From NCBI RefSeq assembly GCF_004745575.1, contig NZ_RPEM01000007.1, positions 106,661 to 170,660 of the forward strand: a DNA stretch of 64,000 bases, written 5' to 3'. The notes under the pieces were generated by a model, which made no database searches, was not told the origin of the DNA, and saw only the letters and a program-made list of their open reading frames with translations. Numbering within the stretch: the stretch's first letter is position 1; every line of letters begins with the position of its first letter. The position numbers were made by a program, and so were the translations under genes. Of this stretch, positions 10,840-22,347 are shown one piece after another. This DNA comes from Pseudotabrizicola sediminis (GTDB taxonomy: Bacteria; Pseudomonadota; Alphaproteobacteria; Rhodobacterales; Rhodobacteraceae).

Positions 10840-12068
10840 TTCTTGGCCTCCTTTTCCAACAGCGCCCCGTCACCTGGCCCAAGGTCCGCCCCCTTGCGGT
10901 CAGGGCTGCGCAGGCCCTGCCACAGATCGACCAAGCCGCCGATGCCCTTGGGCGCAAACAGGGTGACGCCGACAAACGACAGGCCCAGCAGGATCAGCCA
11001 CCAGTCGACCCAGTTGATGGTGTAAAAACCCAGGTTGATCGACGGTGCTCGACCGCCGGTGAACCACGATGACAAGAGCGAGACAAAGGCAGCACCAATC
11101 ACCGCCCCATACAGGCGCCCACGCCCGCCGATGGCGACCCAGACCGCAAGGTAGATGCTGGCAATCGGGGCCAGTTCTGCCGGGTTGATGATGCCCGCCT
11201 GCGGGTAATAAAGCGCGCCGGCAATGGCCGCGATGATGGCGGTCAGGGTGAAAACGAACAGCTTGTAGCCCTCCACCGAATAGCCAAGGAAGCGCACCCG
11301 CGCCTCGTCATCGCGGATGGCGCGGATCACAGAGCCAAACTTGCCCGAAACCACCCAGGCCACCAGCAGATAGCCAAGCCCAAGGGCCGCGGCCGAGGCC
11401 CAGAGGAACCAGACCGAGACGCGATCCTGCGACACCCCGTCGAGCCCCGGAATGTTCTGCAACCCCGACAGCCCGTTGTTGCCGCGCAGGCCGGAGTCGT
11501 TCTGGAACAGGTAGAGCGCGAGGGCGAGGGTCATCGCCTGCGTCAGGATCGACAGATACACCCCTGTCACCCGGCTGCGGAAGGCCAGCCAGCCGAAGAT
11601 CAACGCCAGCAGGCCCGGCACCAGCACCACCAGCATCAGTTGCAGCGGCAGGGAATGGGCAAAGAGCCAGACCGGGGGCAATTCGGACGCGCCGACCACA
11701 CCGAAGATCTGTGCCGCGATGCCGTTCTGGATTTCCTGCGCAGTGGCAGGCAGCGCCTCATTCGACAGGGCGGTGATGACGATGCCTTCGGTGCGGGCAT
11801 ACATCAGCCACATGCCGATCATGTACCCGCCAAGCGCAAAAAACGCCATGTGGCCCAGCGACAGGATGCCCGCATAGCCCCAGATCAGATCCATCGCGAG
11901 GGCGGCGAGGCACAGGCAGAGCGTTTTGCCCAACGTCTTGATGAAAGACGTGGACAAGAAGGCCACGCCGTAAGCCTCGGACAGGACGGTGACGCCCAAA
12001 GTGAAGAGCGACAGGATCAGCAGGAAGATCAGGACGGAGGGGTTGCGGGCCAGAAATGTTCGGGTCAT
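10836..12068 (-). CDS. urtC: Urea ABC transporter permease UrtC
   Basis: LivM-type membrane subunit with about ten transmembrane segments, 410 residues. The start at 12068 (MTRTFLARNP) is preceded by a CAGGAGCG ribosome site; a longer reading back into a repeat-containing intergenic stretch is rejected. The conserved permease loop RAIRDDEARVRFLGY is present. It is separated from urtB by about 120 bases that carry a dispersed repeat. Confidence 0.94.
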   Translation of the reverse strand: MTRTFLARNPSVLIFLLILSLFTLGVTVLSEAYGVAFLSTSFIKTLGKTLCLCLAALAMDLIWGYAGILSLGHMAFFALGGYMIGMWLMYARTEGIVITALSNEALPATAQEIQNGIAAQIFGVVGASELPPVWLFAHSLPLQLMLVVLVPGLLALIFGWLAFRSRVTGVYLSILTQAMTLALALYLFQNDSGLRGNNGLSGLQNIPGLDGVSQDRVSVWFLWASAAALGLGYLLVAWVVSGKFGSVIRAIRDDEARVRFLGYSVEGYKLFVFTLTAIIAAIAGALYYPQAGIINPAELAPIASIYLAVWVAIGGRGRLYGAVIGAAFVSLLSSWFTGGRAPSINLGFYTINWVDWWLILLGLSFVGVTLFAPKGIGGLVDLWQGLRSPDRKGADLGPGDGALLEKEAKK

Positions 12069-12147
12069 TGCACGCTCCTGCCGTCGAACCGGGGGCCAGC
12101 CCCCCAGTACATTGGTTTCTTGAACCAATGGCGAAGCCAATGGACTA

Positions 12148-12175
12148 CCCCGGGATATTTTTGAACAGATGAAAG
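12148..12175 (+). repeat. Dispersed intergenic element, copy A
   Basis: The core GGGATATTTTTGAACAGATG sits between urtB and urtC. It matches a copy at 57431-57460 on the minus strand almost base for base, with weaker relatives at 52724-52759 and 48001-48030. Just left are an ATTGGTT/AACCAAT inverted repeat (12111-12129) and two direct CCAATGG copies. Function unknown. Confidence 0.6.
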
Positions 12176-12189
12176 CGGGAGCATGACGT

Positions 12190-14163
12190 TCAATCCCCCG
12201 CCGCGCGGCCCTTGAGGGCGATGATGCCCCTTGGGCGGAACTGGATGAACAGGATGATGAACAGGATCATGTAGGTTTGGGCTGCGAGGGTGTTGGAGGG
12301 GTTGAGGAACTCGATCCCCTTTTGCAGCGTGCCGATCATCAGCGCGCCCGCCAGCGTGCCCCATATGTTGCCAACCCCGCCGACCACCACGGTCATGAAG
12401 CTTTGCACGATATAGGCCTGGCCGATCTCGGAGGTGACCTGCGCAAACAACCCGATGGCGATGCCCGCGATGCCCGCGATGCCGGAGCCAAGGCCAAAGG
12501 TCAGCATGTTGATCCGGTCGGGGTTGATGCCCATCGATGCCGCCATCGACGGGTTTTGGGTCACCGCCCGCACCTCCAGCCCCAGACGAGTGCGGTTCAT
12601 CAGCCAGAGGAAGAACAACAGGAACAGGATGGCCAGCACGAAAATCGCCACCCGGATATAGCTGATCGACACAATGTCGTTGAAGCTGAGCGCGCCATCC
12701 AGCCACGCGGGCGAGGTCAGCGGTCGGGCCTGCGTGCCGAAGATGTTCTTGGCCAGCTGTTGCAGCGCGATCGAGATGCCGAAGGTGGCAAGCAGCGTTT
12801 CCAACGGGCGCTTGTACAGATGCCGGATCACCAGCCGCTCCATTGCGACTCCGGCGAGGAAGGTCACCAGAAAGGCCAGTGGCAGGGCCACAATCAGCGA
12901 CAGGGTGTAGTTCGGGATGAACAGCTGCACCACATAACCGGTATAGGCCCCCATCATGATGAATTCGCCATGCGCCATGTTGATCACCCGCATCACGCCA
13001 AAGGTGATGGCAAGACCGATGGCGGCCAGAAAGTAGATCGAGGCCAGCGACAGCGCATCGAGTGCCAGATCGGCCATCTGCATTGCGGCGAGCTTGACCT
13101 CGATCCCGGTCAGCACGTCCTGAGCGGCGGACGTTACGGCGGTGTCGGGTTCCGAATAGGTTTCCACAAAATGATGGTCGGCGACGATCTGCGTCACCTC
13201 TTCATCGGTGGCCGCAACCGGCACCGAGCCTACCACCTCCAGCGCGGTATAGGCGCGGTTGCGCGCGCTTTGGGTGTTCAGATCGGCCAGCGGAATGCCC
13301 GCGACGGCGCCGTCAACGATGTTGGCCGCCAGCGACGCTTTCAATTCGGCCGTGGTGAGGCGTGCGGGTGCAAGGTTGGCTGCGACCAGCAGATCATAGG
13401 CTTCGGTCTCGGTCAGGTCGCTGCCGGGCTGCAGATCACGGGCGATGTTGCCCTCGATTTCCGTGCCAAGCGGTGCGGCGCGGCGGGTGACGGCCAGAAG
13501 CGGGTTCAACGCGCCCCGCAGGTCCAGCCCCAGATCGCCCGCGAAGCTTTCAATCGCGGCAATGCGGGTGGCGCTGTCGGGGTCAAAACGCAGGGTCAGC
13601 AGGCGGTTCAGACGGTCTTTCTGGGCGCGCAGGGCGGGGTCGGTCTCGGCCTCGATCGATGCACGAAGGGGGGCCAGCAGTTCTGGGGCAGGATCGCGGG
13701 CGATGGTGGTCAGCGCATCGGCGCGGCGGGCACGGTCGGGGTCGTTCAGCTGGAACTGGACCAGTGCCGTGGCGATCACCCCGCGCACGCCGGCATTCGG
13801 GCGCAGTTCGGTGATGTCGGCGCGGGGCGCGATGCCCGCATCGGTTCCGTCAAGCGTGCGCAGGGCATAGCCACCCTCGGCCTCGGCAATCAGCACGAAG
13901 GCGCCGTCGGACTTGCGGATACCAAGACCCCGGTTGGCCCAGGCCGACAGGATCACCAGCGCCTGCGGGTCGCCGCTGGCGGCAAGCGCCGCGATCACCG
14001 GGCCAATGGTCTGGCGCGACGGCTTTTCGATCTGGGCGCGGTTTTCTTCGACAATTGCGGCGGCAAAGGGGACGTCGGCCACCACCGGGCCGGTCTGGGC
14101 AAGACTGCCAAACGGGATGAGCGACAGCAGCGCAAAAAGGACGGCAGCAAAGGCGGCGCGCAT
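12190..14163 (-). CDS. urtB: Urea ABC transporter permease UrtB
   Basis: LivH-type membrane subunit with an unusually long N-terminus, 657 residues. A signal peptide (residues 1-22) is followed by about 330 mostly helical periplasmic residues and then a permease domain of about eight transmembrane segments with the characteristic GFGVMRVINMAHGEF-like block (here ITFGVMRVINMAHGEFIM). Proteobacterial UrtB proteins are known to carry such an extension. The gap to urtA is 74 bases. Confidence 0.94.
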   Translation of the reverse strand: MRAAFAAVLFALLSLIPFGSLAQTGPVVADVPFAAAIVEENRAQIEKPSRQTIGPVIAALAASGDPQALVILSAWANRGLGIRKSDGAFVLIAEAEGGYALRTLDGTDAGIAPRADITELRPNAGVRGVIATALVQFQLNDPDRARRADALTTIARDPAPELLAPLRASIEAETDPALRAQKDRLNRLLTLRFDPDSATRIAAIESFAGDLGLDLRGALNPLLAVTRRAAPLGTEIEGNIARDLQPGSDLTETEAYDLLVAANLAPARLTTAELKASLAANIVDGAVAGIPLADLNTQSARNRAYTALEVVGSVPVAATDEEVTQIVADHHFVETYSEPDTAVTSAAQDVLTGIEVKLAAMQMADLALDALSLASIYFLAAIGLAITFGVMRVINMAHGEFIMMGAYTGYVVQLFIPNYTLSLIVALPLAFLVTFLAGVAMERLVIRHLYKRPLETLLATFGISIALQQLAKNIFGTQARPLTSPAWLDGALSFNDIVSISYIRVAIFVLAILFLLFFLWLMNRTRLGLEVRAVTQNPSMAASMGINPDRINMLTFGLGSGIAGIAGIAIGLFAQVTSEIGQAYIVQSFMTVVVGGVGNIWGTLAGALMIGTLQKGIEFLNPSNTLAAQTYMILFIILFIQFRPRGIIALKGRAAGD

Positions 14164-14237
14164 GGGTGGGCCTTGTTTTGGGAAGGAGAGGTCGTGTGGA
14201 TCGGGCGGGAAGCGTTTTGCCCCCCGCCCGAATGCGA

Positions 14238-15515
14238 TCAGTAATTGGATTTGATCTGCACGCAGGTCTTGGTCTCGGTGTTGTACATACCGCAGTCAAG
14301 CTCGGCCCAGTCAGCCTCCAGCACGGCGGATTCCGGCAGGAAGTCGGTCCAGGCATCGCCCGGGACCGGATCGGTGGACGACACGATATCAAACTGGCCA
14401 TCGGCGCGGATCTCGCCGATCAGCACCGGCTTGGTCAGGTGGTGGTTCGGCAACATTTTGGCGATGCCGCCGGTCAGGTTCGGGGTTTCCAGACCGTACA
14501 TCGCGCTGCGCACCGCATCGACATCGGTGGTGCCTGCCGCCTCGACCGCCTGAACCCAGAGGTTGAAGCCGATCACATGCGCTTCCATCGGGTCGTTGAA
14601 CACGCGGTTTTCATCGGCAAAGGTCTTCCACTTGGCGATCCATTCGGTGTTGAGTTCCGATTCCGCCGACTGGAAGTAGTTCCATGCCGCCAGATGTCCG
14701 ACGAGGTTGGAGGTATCAAGGCCCGACAGTTCCTCTTCGCCAACCGAGAAGGCCACGACCGGAATGTCATCGGCGGAAATGCCCGCCGCGGCCAGTTCCT
14801 TGTAGAACCCGATGTTGGCATCGCCGTTGATGGTGGAGATCACACCGACCTTTTTGCCATCAGCGCCCAGAGCGACCACATCGGCCACGATCTTGGACCA
14901 GTCGGAATGGCCAAAGGGCGTGTAGTTCACGAAGATATCGGCCTCGGCAATGCCCTTGGACTTCAGATAGCTGTCGAGAATGTTGTTCGTGGTGCGCGGA
15001 TAGACATAATCAGTGCCGAGCAGGGCGAATTTCTCGACGCCCAGTTCCTCAAGGAAATAGTCGGTGGCCGGAATGGCCTGCTGGTTTGGCGCGGCACCCG
15101 TGTAGAATACGTTCTTTGAGGATTCCTCGCCTTCATACTGCACGGGGTAGAACAGCAACCCGTTCAGCTCTTCAATCACCGGCAGCACCGATTTGCGCGA
15201 CACGCTCGTCCAGCAGCCGAACATCACATCGACATTCGACACCGTCATCAGCTCGCGCGCCTTTTCGGCGAACAGCGGCCAGTCGGATGCGGGGTCGACC
15301 ACCACCGCCTCCAACTGTTTGCCCAGCACGCCGCCCTTGGCATTCTGTTCGGCGATCAGCATCAGCATCACGTCCTTCAGCGTGGTTTCCGAAATCGCCA
15401 TCGAGCCTGACAGCGAATGCAGCACACCTATCTTGATCGTCTCATCCTGTGCGATGGCCTGCCCTGCCGTCATGGCAATGGCAGAGGCCAGCAGCGCTCC
15501 CTTGAAATTCGACAT
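14238..15515 (-). CDS. urtA: Urea-binding periplasmic protein UrtA
   Basis: Solute-binding receptor of the urea importer, 425 residues. A signal peptide ending in GQAIAQ is followed by the type I periplasmic fold (IKIGVLHSLSGSMAISE...). FGCWTSVSRKSVLPV and the FYPVQYEGEE block are characteristic of urea and short-chain amide receptors of this subfamily. It is the first gene of urtABCDE and has a 400-base leader region, so it probably has its own promoter. Confidence 0.95.
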   Translation of the reverse strand: MSNFKGALLASAIAMTAGQAIAQDETIKIGVLHSLSGSMAISETTLKDVMLMLIAEQNAKGGVLGKQLEAVVVDPASDWPLFAEKARELMTVSNVDVMFGCWTSVSRKSVLPVIEELNGLLFYPVQYEGEESSKNVFYTGAAPNQQAIPATDYFLEELGVEKFALLGTDYVYPRTTNNILDSYLKSKGIAEADIFVNYTPFGHSDWSKIVADVVALGADGKKVGVISTINGDANIGFYKELAAAGISADDIPVVAFSVGEEELSGLDTSNLVGHLAAWNYFQSAESELNTEWIAKWKTFADENRVFNDPMEAHVIGFNLWVQAVEAAGTTDVDAVRSAMYGLETPNLTGGIAKMLPNHHLTKPVLIGEIRADGQFDIVSSTDPVPGDAWTDFLPESAVLEADWAELDCGMYNTETKTCVQIKSNY

Positions 15516-15845
15516 GGTTTTCCCTCATTGGGCCGCACAAAGCCCGGGGCCTTCCGTTCTTCCGGAACGGCCTGTCCTGATGCGGCAACGTTGTTGCACC
15601 CCGCGCCGTGGTGGCGATTCGACCCTTCGCCGCCGCCACAGCACATTCATTGTTCTTGTGCCGTCCGGACCCGGACGGCCCTGCCACGAAAGCGTCATTG
15701 CCGCGGTGCGGCAAGGTGTGGGGCGCGTCCGGCGCGCAAGGCTCTGGCAGGTCACAGGTTTTGCTATCGGATTGGGCAGATGCGCGGGCAATCGCGACAA
15801 AATCAGGCGGACTGCAGCAAATGCAGGCGACTCAGGCGTGGAATT

Positions 15846-15862
15846 TGATCAATAAGTGATCA
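15846..15862. promoter_or_regulatory. Paired TGATCA palindromes upstream of urtA
   Basis: TGATCA-N5-TGATCA, symmetric both as a whole and in each half. The spacing and position between the ure terminator and urtA suit a dimeric regulator's operator, but no regulator is known from the sequence; chance cannot be excluded. Confidence 0.3.
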
Positions 15863-15868
15863 TGCCGT

Positions 15869-15895
15869 GAAAAACCCCGGACGGGCCGGGGCTTT
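15869..15895 (-). terminator. Terminator after ureG
   Basis: Read on the minus strand, CCCCGG/CCGGGG-type stem (6 bp or more, 5-base loop) followed by TTTTT. It lies about 30 bases after the ureG stop and separates the ure and urt transcripts. Confidence 0.8.
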
Positions 15896-15923
15896 CACTC
15901 AGGGTGCGCCGCAAAGGGTGCTG

Positions 15924-16568
15924 TCAGGTCACTTTTGCGCTGTCAGCCAGGGGTCGCAGCGTCAGACCGCCCTCGCGTTCCAGAAAGGCGACCACCTCGG
16001 CCACGCCATGGCCATCGCGCAGGCGGGCCATGATGTAGGGGCGAGTGCCCCGCGCGCGGGCGGTGTCGGATTCGAGCAAAACCGGGTCGACACCGACGTA
16101 AGGCGCAAGGTCGGTCTTGTTCACGATCAGCATGTCCGACCGCGTCACCCCCGGCCCGCGTTTGCGCGGAATGTCCTGCCCGGCGGCGGTGTCGATCACA
16201 TAGATGGTGATGTCGGCAAGCTCGGGGCTGTAGGTCGCGGCCAGATTGTCGCCCCCGGATTCGATCAGGATCAGGTCCAGATCAGGGTGCAGACGGCGCA
16301 GATCGGCGACGGCGGCCAGGTTGATGCTGGCATCCTCGCGGATGGCCGTGTGCGGGCAACCGCCGGTTTCCACCCCCCTTATGCGATCGGCGGGCAGTAC
16401 CTGCGCACGCAGCAGGTAATCGGCATCCTCACGCGTGTAGATGTCATTTGTGATCACCGCCATCGAACAGCGCGCGCCAAGCGCGCGCGCCAGATGTTCG
16501 GTCAGAGTGGTCTTGCCCGCGCCCACCGGGCCGCCGATCCCTACCCGCAGGGGGCCATTCACGCTCAT
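15924..16568 (-). CDS. ureG: Urease accessory GTPase UreG
   Basis: SIMIBI-class GTPase delivering nickel to urease through the UreDFG complex, 214 residues. The P-loop GPVGAGKT is at residues 13-20; [15 protein letters not shown] and [15 protein letters not shown] are the UreG metal-site and switch blocks. It overlaps ureF by four bases and ends the ure operon. Confidence 0.97.
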   Translation of the reverse strand: MSVNGPLRVGIGGPVGAGKTTLTEHLARALGARCSMAVITNDIYTREDADYLLRAQVLPADRIRGVETGGCPHTAIREDASINLAAVADLRRLHPDLDLILIESGGDNLAATYSPELADITIYVIDTAAGQDIPRKRGPGVTRSDMLIVNKTDLAPYVGVDPVLLESDTARARGTRPYIMARLRDGHGVAEVVAFLEREGGLTLRPLADSAKVT

Positions 16569-17200
16569 GTCCTGAAAATCCTTACGTCCATCGTTTCATG
16601 TGCCAGTGCCGAAAGATCCGCCCCCAGTGCAGACGACGCCAGATCCTCAAGCGTCAACAGGGTGGCCTCTGCCGACAGCGCGTCGATCACCTGGTGCAGC
16701 GATGCCAGCACCCCCTGCCCCGCCTCTTGCCCCAAGGGCATGAAGCGCATTGCGATCGAGGTCAGGTTGCTGGCAAACGCGTGCAGATACAAGGCAGCCA
16801 CCTGTGCGGGGGGCAGAGACAGGGGTGCCGCCGCCTCTCCCACCGCGACCGGCAGGCAGCGGGCGGGTAAAACGCGCGTCGTCAGGGCCGCGACCGTGCG
16901 GGCAAAGGCGGTGCCCTGCTCCAGCGTTTCAGACAGCCGCTCGGACGACGGTTGCAGGGCGCGGGCAAGATCGTCCAGCGCGCCGTAATCCGCGTCTGAC
17001 CGCAAAGCCTGCACCAACAGGATCGCATCCTGCCGGCCTGCGCCGAACTGCAACACCTCGGTCAGCCATTGCCGCAAGCTGGCGGCATCGGTCACCTGCC
17101 CGGATGAAATCGCCGACTCCAGCCCGTGCGAATAGGCAAAGCCGCCGGTCGGAAACGCCGGGGACAGCCATTGCACAAGGCTCAACAAGTCCTGGGTCAT
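16565..17200 (-). CDS. ureF: Urease accessory protein UreF
   Basis: Helical accessory protein that gates UreG activity in urease activation, 211 residues. The conserved N-terminal [21 protein letters not shown] block is present. It lies 8 bases after ureE and overlaps ureG. Confidence 0.94.
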   Translation of the reverse strand: MTQDLLSLVQWLSPAFPTGGFAYSHGLESAISSGQVTDAASLRQWLTEVLQFGAGRQDAILLVQALRSDADYGALDDLARALQPSSERLSETLEQGTAFARTVAALTTRVLPARCLPVAVGEAAAPLSLPPAQVAALYLHAFASNLTSIAMRFMPLGQEAGQGVLASLHQVIDALSAEATLLTLEDLASSALGADLSALAHETMDVRIFRT

Positions 17201-17208
17201 GCTGCAAA

Positions 17209-17778
17209 TCAGACTTTGTCGTGCGGATGATGATGATCGGCATGGTCATGATCATGATGATCATCATGGCCATGGCTGTGGCCATGCGAATGACTGTGCG
17301 CAGACGCATGGCTGTGCCCGCCTTCCGGCCCGTGGTCATGCCCCATCGGGCGCCCCATGCCATAGGCGCCAACTTCCGGCGTAAAGGGGGCGGACAAGGC
17401 CTGCACTCCGGCCCCCAGCTGACGCAGCATCGCCTCGAGCACATGATCAGCGCGGATCACCAGTCGCGCAGGCTCCACCTGACAGGGGGTGTGGCGGTTG
17501 CCGATGTGCCAGGCGTAGCGGGCAAGGTCTGGCCCGGTGATTTCCAGCACCGCCTCTTGCGCGGCAGTCACGCGCACTGTGCGGCCATCTTCCAGCTCAA
17601 AACCCCAGACCGCATCCAGATTGGTCACTTCCGGCAGATCGACCAGAAAGCCATCCCCCCGCGCGGTAACCAGCCGCTTGCGGCGGATCAGACGCTCGTC
17701 ATAGCTCAGCACCACCTCGTCATGGCAGGTGGCGGGGGCGTCTTTCAGCAGATGGCGGGCGGCAGGCAGATCGGTCAT
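17209..17778 (-). CDS. ureE: Urease accessory nickel chaperone UreE with His-rich tail
   Basis: Nickel-binding dimer that feeds UreG, 189 residues. Residues 1-70 form the UreE N-terminal domain and about 75-145 the metal-binding domain (AWHIGNRHTPCQV). The last 45 residues are a His/Asp-rich tail (HSHGHSHGHDDHHDHDHADH), a nickel-storage feature known from Klebsiella UreE. The 292-base gap to ureC is large for this operon and holds a small gene on the other strand. Confidence 0.95.
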   Translation of the reverse strand: MTDLPAARHLLKDAPATCHDEVVLSYDERLIRRKRLVTARGDGFLVDLPEVTNLDAVWGFELEDGRTVRVTAAQEAVLEITGPDLARYAWHIGNRHTPCQVEPARLVIRADHVLEAMLRQLGAGVQALSAPFTPEVGAYGMGRPMGHDHGPEGGHSHASAHSHSHGHSHGHDDHHDHDHADHHHPHDKV

Positions 17779-17883
17779 GTCTTATCCTCGGTTCGAAAGA
17801 AAACGGGGCGGCCGGGAAGTGGTAGGAAGTCTTTAACCCCTTCAGAGCAATCTTGGGCAAGGCAACCGCTGAGGGAGGGTTGG

Positions 17884-18063
17884 ATGCAATCATTGGACCT
17901 ATCAAAAGAACTGGCAGATGTGCGCGCCCAGATTCTGAAGCTGAAACGGCGTGAACTCCAGCTGCAAAAGGAATTGCTGGCAGCGGACGGTGCGGAGTCT
18001 GCGGTGCGCCCCGGCTGGCCCATCCGGCGCAATCGACCCGCCCTGAGCAGCACCCTGCAGTGA
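17884..18063 (+). CDS. Small coiled-coil protein antisense within the ure operon
   Basis: A 59-codon reading frame with a strong GAGGGAGGG ribosome site 5 bases before ATG. It encodes MQSLDLSKELADVRAQILKL and more: a charged heptad-like helix at residues 5-33, then a basic, Pro/Arg-rich tail. It runs opposite to ureC and ureE and fills the gap between them; its stop and the ureC stop are 7 bases apart. I recall short proteins with this N-terminal pattern in Rhodobacteraceae but cannot name a family. Function unknown. Confidence 0.6.
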   Translation: MQSLDLSKELADVRAQILKLKRRELQLQKELLAADGAESAVRPGWPIRRNRPALSSTLQ

Positions 18064-18070
18064 CGGATCT

Positions 18071-19822
<1,752 letters not shown>

Positions 19823-19838
19823 GGGGGAAACCTTTCTG

Positions 19839-20153
19839 TCAGAACGGGTTTTTTGGCCCGCTGCGGGTGAGGCGGCGGGCATTGGCGGCAGTGGCGCGCT
19901 TGACCGGGGCAAGGGCTGCCTCGGCGATATCGGTGGCAGAGCCGCCGGACAGGGCGGATTTCTGGGCAGCAGCCCCGGCCTTCACCGTGGCGCGCATCTT
20001 TTCAGACACCATCCGGGCATTTTCACTGGGCGAGACAGTCCAGACCCCGGCCATTCCCATCATTCGCATGGCAATCACGCTTTGCGCCTGCACCAGCATG
20101 GTTGCAGTGTTCATCGACAGGCGCATCAGATCGAAGGGGGAAAACGGGGGCAT
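19839..20153 (-). CDS. Phasin-like small protein within the urease operon
   Basis: A 104-residue protein in frame and close-packed between ureB (11 bases) and ureC (16 bases). It is Ala- and Met-rich and predicted helical, with a phasin-like segment ([21 protein letters not shown]) and a basic C-terminus. Homologues in Rhodobacteraceae urease operons are, as I recall, sometimes labelled 'antifreeze protein', which only reflects the Ala-rich composition. Its role in urease maturation is untested; the conserved position suggests one. Confidence 0.7.
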   Translation of the reverse strand: MPPFSPFDLMRLSMNTATMLVQAQSVIAMRMMGMAGVWTVSPSENARMVSEKMRATVKAGAAAQKSALSGGSATDIAEAALAPVKRATAANARRLTRSGPKNPF

Positions 20154-20164
20154 GGCACAGGCTC

Positions 20165-20470
20165 CTATAATGCGCCCATGACATGGGCGTTGAAGCCATA
20201 CACATGCCGCGTGCCGGACAGCGGCACAAGGCGCACCTCTCGGGTTTGACCCGGCTCGAAACGCACAGCCGTCCCTGCAGGAATGTCGAGTCGCTGCCCG
20301 CGCGCGGCGTCCCGGTCAAAAGACAGACCGGGGTTGGCTTCGGCGAAGTGGTAGTGGCTGCCAACCTGCACCGGCCGGTCACCGGTGTTGGCGACCATCA
20401 GGACGGTGACCGGCGCCTGCGCGTTCAGGATCACATCGCCATCGACGGGAAAGATCTCTCCGGGGATCAT
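20165..20470 (-). CDS. ureB: Urease subunit beta UreB
   Basis: Structural subunit of urease, 101 residues. Starts MIPGEIF, then [21 protein letters not shown] and [15 protein letters not shown], all strongly conserved. An upstream in-frame extension into ureJ is rejected by the canonical N-terminus. Confidence 0.97.
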   Translation of the reverse strand: MIPGEIFPVDGDVILNAQAPVTVLMVANTGDRPVQVGSHYHFAEANPGLSFDRDAARGQRLDIPAGTAVRFEPGQTREVRLVPLSGTRHVYGFNAHVMGAL

Positions 20471-20480
20471 CGCGATGTCC

Positions 20481-21053
20481 CTATGAAAAGGCGAGCGCAA
20501 GGCCCGCAACGGCTGTGCCAGCCCCAAGCGCCCGCGTGGCCCCGCGTGCGGACAGCGCGTTCAGCGCCAGCCCAAGGCCAAGCCCGGCGAGGTGAAGTGC
20601 CATGGTGGCAAGGGCAAATCCTGCGCCATAGACCATCAGCCCGGCAGCCGGGCCTTCGGTGCCATGCGCGTGGCCGTGGAACAGGCCGAAAACCGTCACG
20701 ATGCCCACCCCAAGGGCCAGCGGTGCGCGCCATGCCAGCGCCGCCAGCAGGCCGATCAGCACAATCGACGCCAGAATCATCGGCTCTACCCCCGGCAGGC
20801 CGATGCCCGTTGCCCCCAGCCCGCCCCCCGCCAGCATCGCAGCCACAAAGGCCAGAGGCAGGGCCAGCAGCGCCCGCCCGCCGGTCACCGCAGCCCAAAG
20901 GCCCACAGCCACCATTGCCAGCACATGGTCCGCCCCACTAACCGGGTGCATTACCCCCGACAGGAAAGGCGATCCGCCATGGTCGCCCACATGCGCCAAG
21001 GCTATTTGCGGCACCAGAGCAGCGGCAGCGAGCAGGAGTGAAAATCGTTTCAT
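20481..21053 (-). CDS. ureJ: HupE/UreJ-family nickel transporter
   Basis: Inner-membrane protein of about six helices, 190 residues, with a cleavable signal (ending ALA-HVGDH). The family motif [16 protein letters not shown] and a second histidine cluster GLFHGHAHG are the putative nickel path. It sits between ureA and ureB, as in many alphaproteobacteria, so it probably supplies nickel to urease. Confidence 0.92.
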   Translation of the reverse strand: MKRFSLLLAAAALVPQIALAHVGDHGGSPFLSGVMHPVSGADHVLAMVAVGLWAAVTGGRALLALPLAFVAAMLAGGGLGATGIGLPGVEPMILASIVLIGLLAALAWRAPLALGVGIVTVFGLFHGHAHGTEGPAAGLMVYGAGFALATMALHLAGLGLGLALNALSARGATRALGAGTAVAGLALAFS

Positions 21054-21066
21054 ATCAGGGCCTTTC

Positions 21067-21369
21067 TCAGCGGATCGGGTGGTGGACGGTGACAAGTTTG
21101 GTACCATCGGGAAACGTGGCCTCGACCTGCACCGAATGGATCATCTCGGGCACGCCGGGCATGCATTGATCGGCGGTGATCACGGTTGCCCCCGCCTCCA
21201 TCAGGTCGGCGACACGGCGGCCGTCGCGCGCGCCTTCGACCACGTAATCGGTGATCAGGGCAATCGCCTCGGGGTGGTTCAGCTTGACGCCGCGCGCCAG
21301 CCTGCCGCGCGCGACCATGGCGGCCAGGCTGATCAGCAGCTTGTCTTTTTCTCGGGGGGTCAGGTTCAT
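21067..21369 (-). CDS. ureA: Urease subunit gamma UreA
   Basis: Structural subunit, exactly 100 residues as usual. N-terminus [20 protein letters not shown] and the [21 protein letters not shown] block are diagnostic. It lies 10 bases after ureD and 13 before ureJ. Confidence 0.97.
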   Translation of the reverse strand: MNLTPREKDKLLISLAAMVARGRLARGVKLNHPEAIALITDYVVEGARDGRRVADLMEAGATVITADQCMPGVPEMIHSVQVEATFPDGTKLVTVHHPIR

Positions 21370-21379
21370 GGGCTCTCCT

Positions 21380-22210
21380 TCACATCTGCCAGACACGCGG
21401 CAGGGGCTGACCCCGGCGCAACACGGCAAGGCAACGGGCCACCTGGCGGCGCAGCGGCCAGCCATCAGCCGCCATCATCCGCAGCATCAGGCGACCATCC
21501 GGGGCCGAGGCAGCGGCTGTCACCCCTGCCTCATCCAGCACGGCGCGGACAGGGTCCAACAGATCGGCCACGCCCTGCCCCACCATCGCCACCGAGGCAA
21601 AGACGCGCGCGCCCGCCAGCCCCGCCGCCCCGGTCTGCAAGGCCCGATCCGTCAGCACCAGCGGTTCCACCATCACCGGGCGGCCCGACTCGCGGATCTC
21701 GCGCCAGTCGCGCAAGGCGACACGCGCCACTGTCTCACCCATCGCGGCCCGGCCCAGCACCACGCTTTCCAGCAGCAGGCAACCGGCACCGGGGGCCAGA
21801 TCAAGCGTGGTGCGACGGTCAAGGCAGCTGCCGTCAAACAGAATGGTTTCCTGCGGCACCCAGTCCAGCCAGCCATCTGCGCCAACGGTCATCGCAACCC
21901 GCACCCGCGCAGCCCCGCCCGACGAGCGGTAGGCCCGCTCTGCCGTCTGGGTGGTGGCAACAGCCCGTGCCCGCGGCCCCAGTGTCATCGCATATGACAG
22001 CGCATCGCCCCCGGTCAGCCCACCGGATGTGTTCAGAAACACCACCTCGGGTGCTCCGCCCCGCCCCACGGCCCCATACGGCAAAATGCATTTGGCCGAT
22101 CCCTGCTGGCGCAGGCCTGTCAGCCGCATGCCGGCAGTGCCATGCTCCAGCGCCACCGAGGCTTCACCCCGGCTGCGCTGCATCGGCTGGTTGATGGGTA
22201 TCGTCAGCAT
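21380..22210 (-). CDS. ureD: Urease accessory protein UreD
   Basis: Scaffold of the UreDFG activation complex, which binds apo-urease. The conserved [10 protein letters not shown] block and QTAERAYRS motif are present. The start at 22210 ([15 protein letters not shown]) gives 276 residues; an upstream in-frame start gives 307. First gene of the ure operon; the promoter must lie in the 22211-22350 gap, where I see no clear operator. Confidence 0.92.
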   Translation of the reverse strand: MLTIPINQPMQRSRGEASVALEHGTAGMRLTGLRQQGSAKCILPYGAVGRGGAPEVVFLNTSGGLTGGDALSYAMTLGPRARAVATTQTAERAYRSSGGAARVRVAMTVGADGWLDWVPQETILFDGSCLDRRTTLDLAPGAGCLLLESVVLGRAAMGETVARVALRDWREIRESGRPVMVEPLVLTDRALQTGAAGLAGARVFASVAMVGQGVADLLDPVRAVLDEAGVTAAASAPDGRLMLRMMAADGWPLRRQVARCLAVLRRGQPLPRVWQM

Positions 22211-22347
22211 GGCACCCCGCTTTGCGACACGCTGCGGCGCGGCACGGGCAGGCTCAATGCGTGACAGGGTGCGAAGGCCGGGAAGAGGGGGGGGGCACAG
22301 CACATAAGCTAAAATACAAGGCGCAAGGCTTAAAAATTAGACTCTTG

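Larger units (their letters stand above)
15516..15923. other. Intergenic region between ureG and urtA
   Basis: About 408 bases without a convincing gene. It holds the ureG terminator at the right edge, two TGATCA palindromes 5 bases apart (15846-15862), a perfect 8-bp inverted repeat CCGTCCGG/CCGGACGG (15661-15678) and a GC-rich hairpin CCGTTC/GAACGG (15555-15570) close to the urtA start. It probably contains the urtA promoter. I looked for an NtrC/sigma-54 site (TGGCAC-N5-TTGC) and did not find a good one. Confidence 0.6.

Noticed and set aside
15516-15923. Sigma-54/NtrC promoter before urtA
   Set aside because: Expected for urea uptake, but no GG-N10-GC element with TGGC...TTGC was found on the minus strand in this region.
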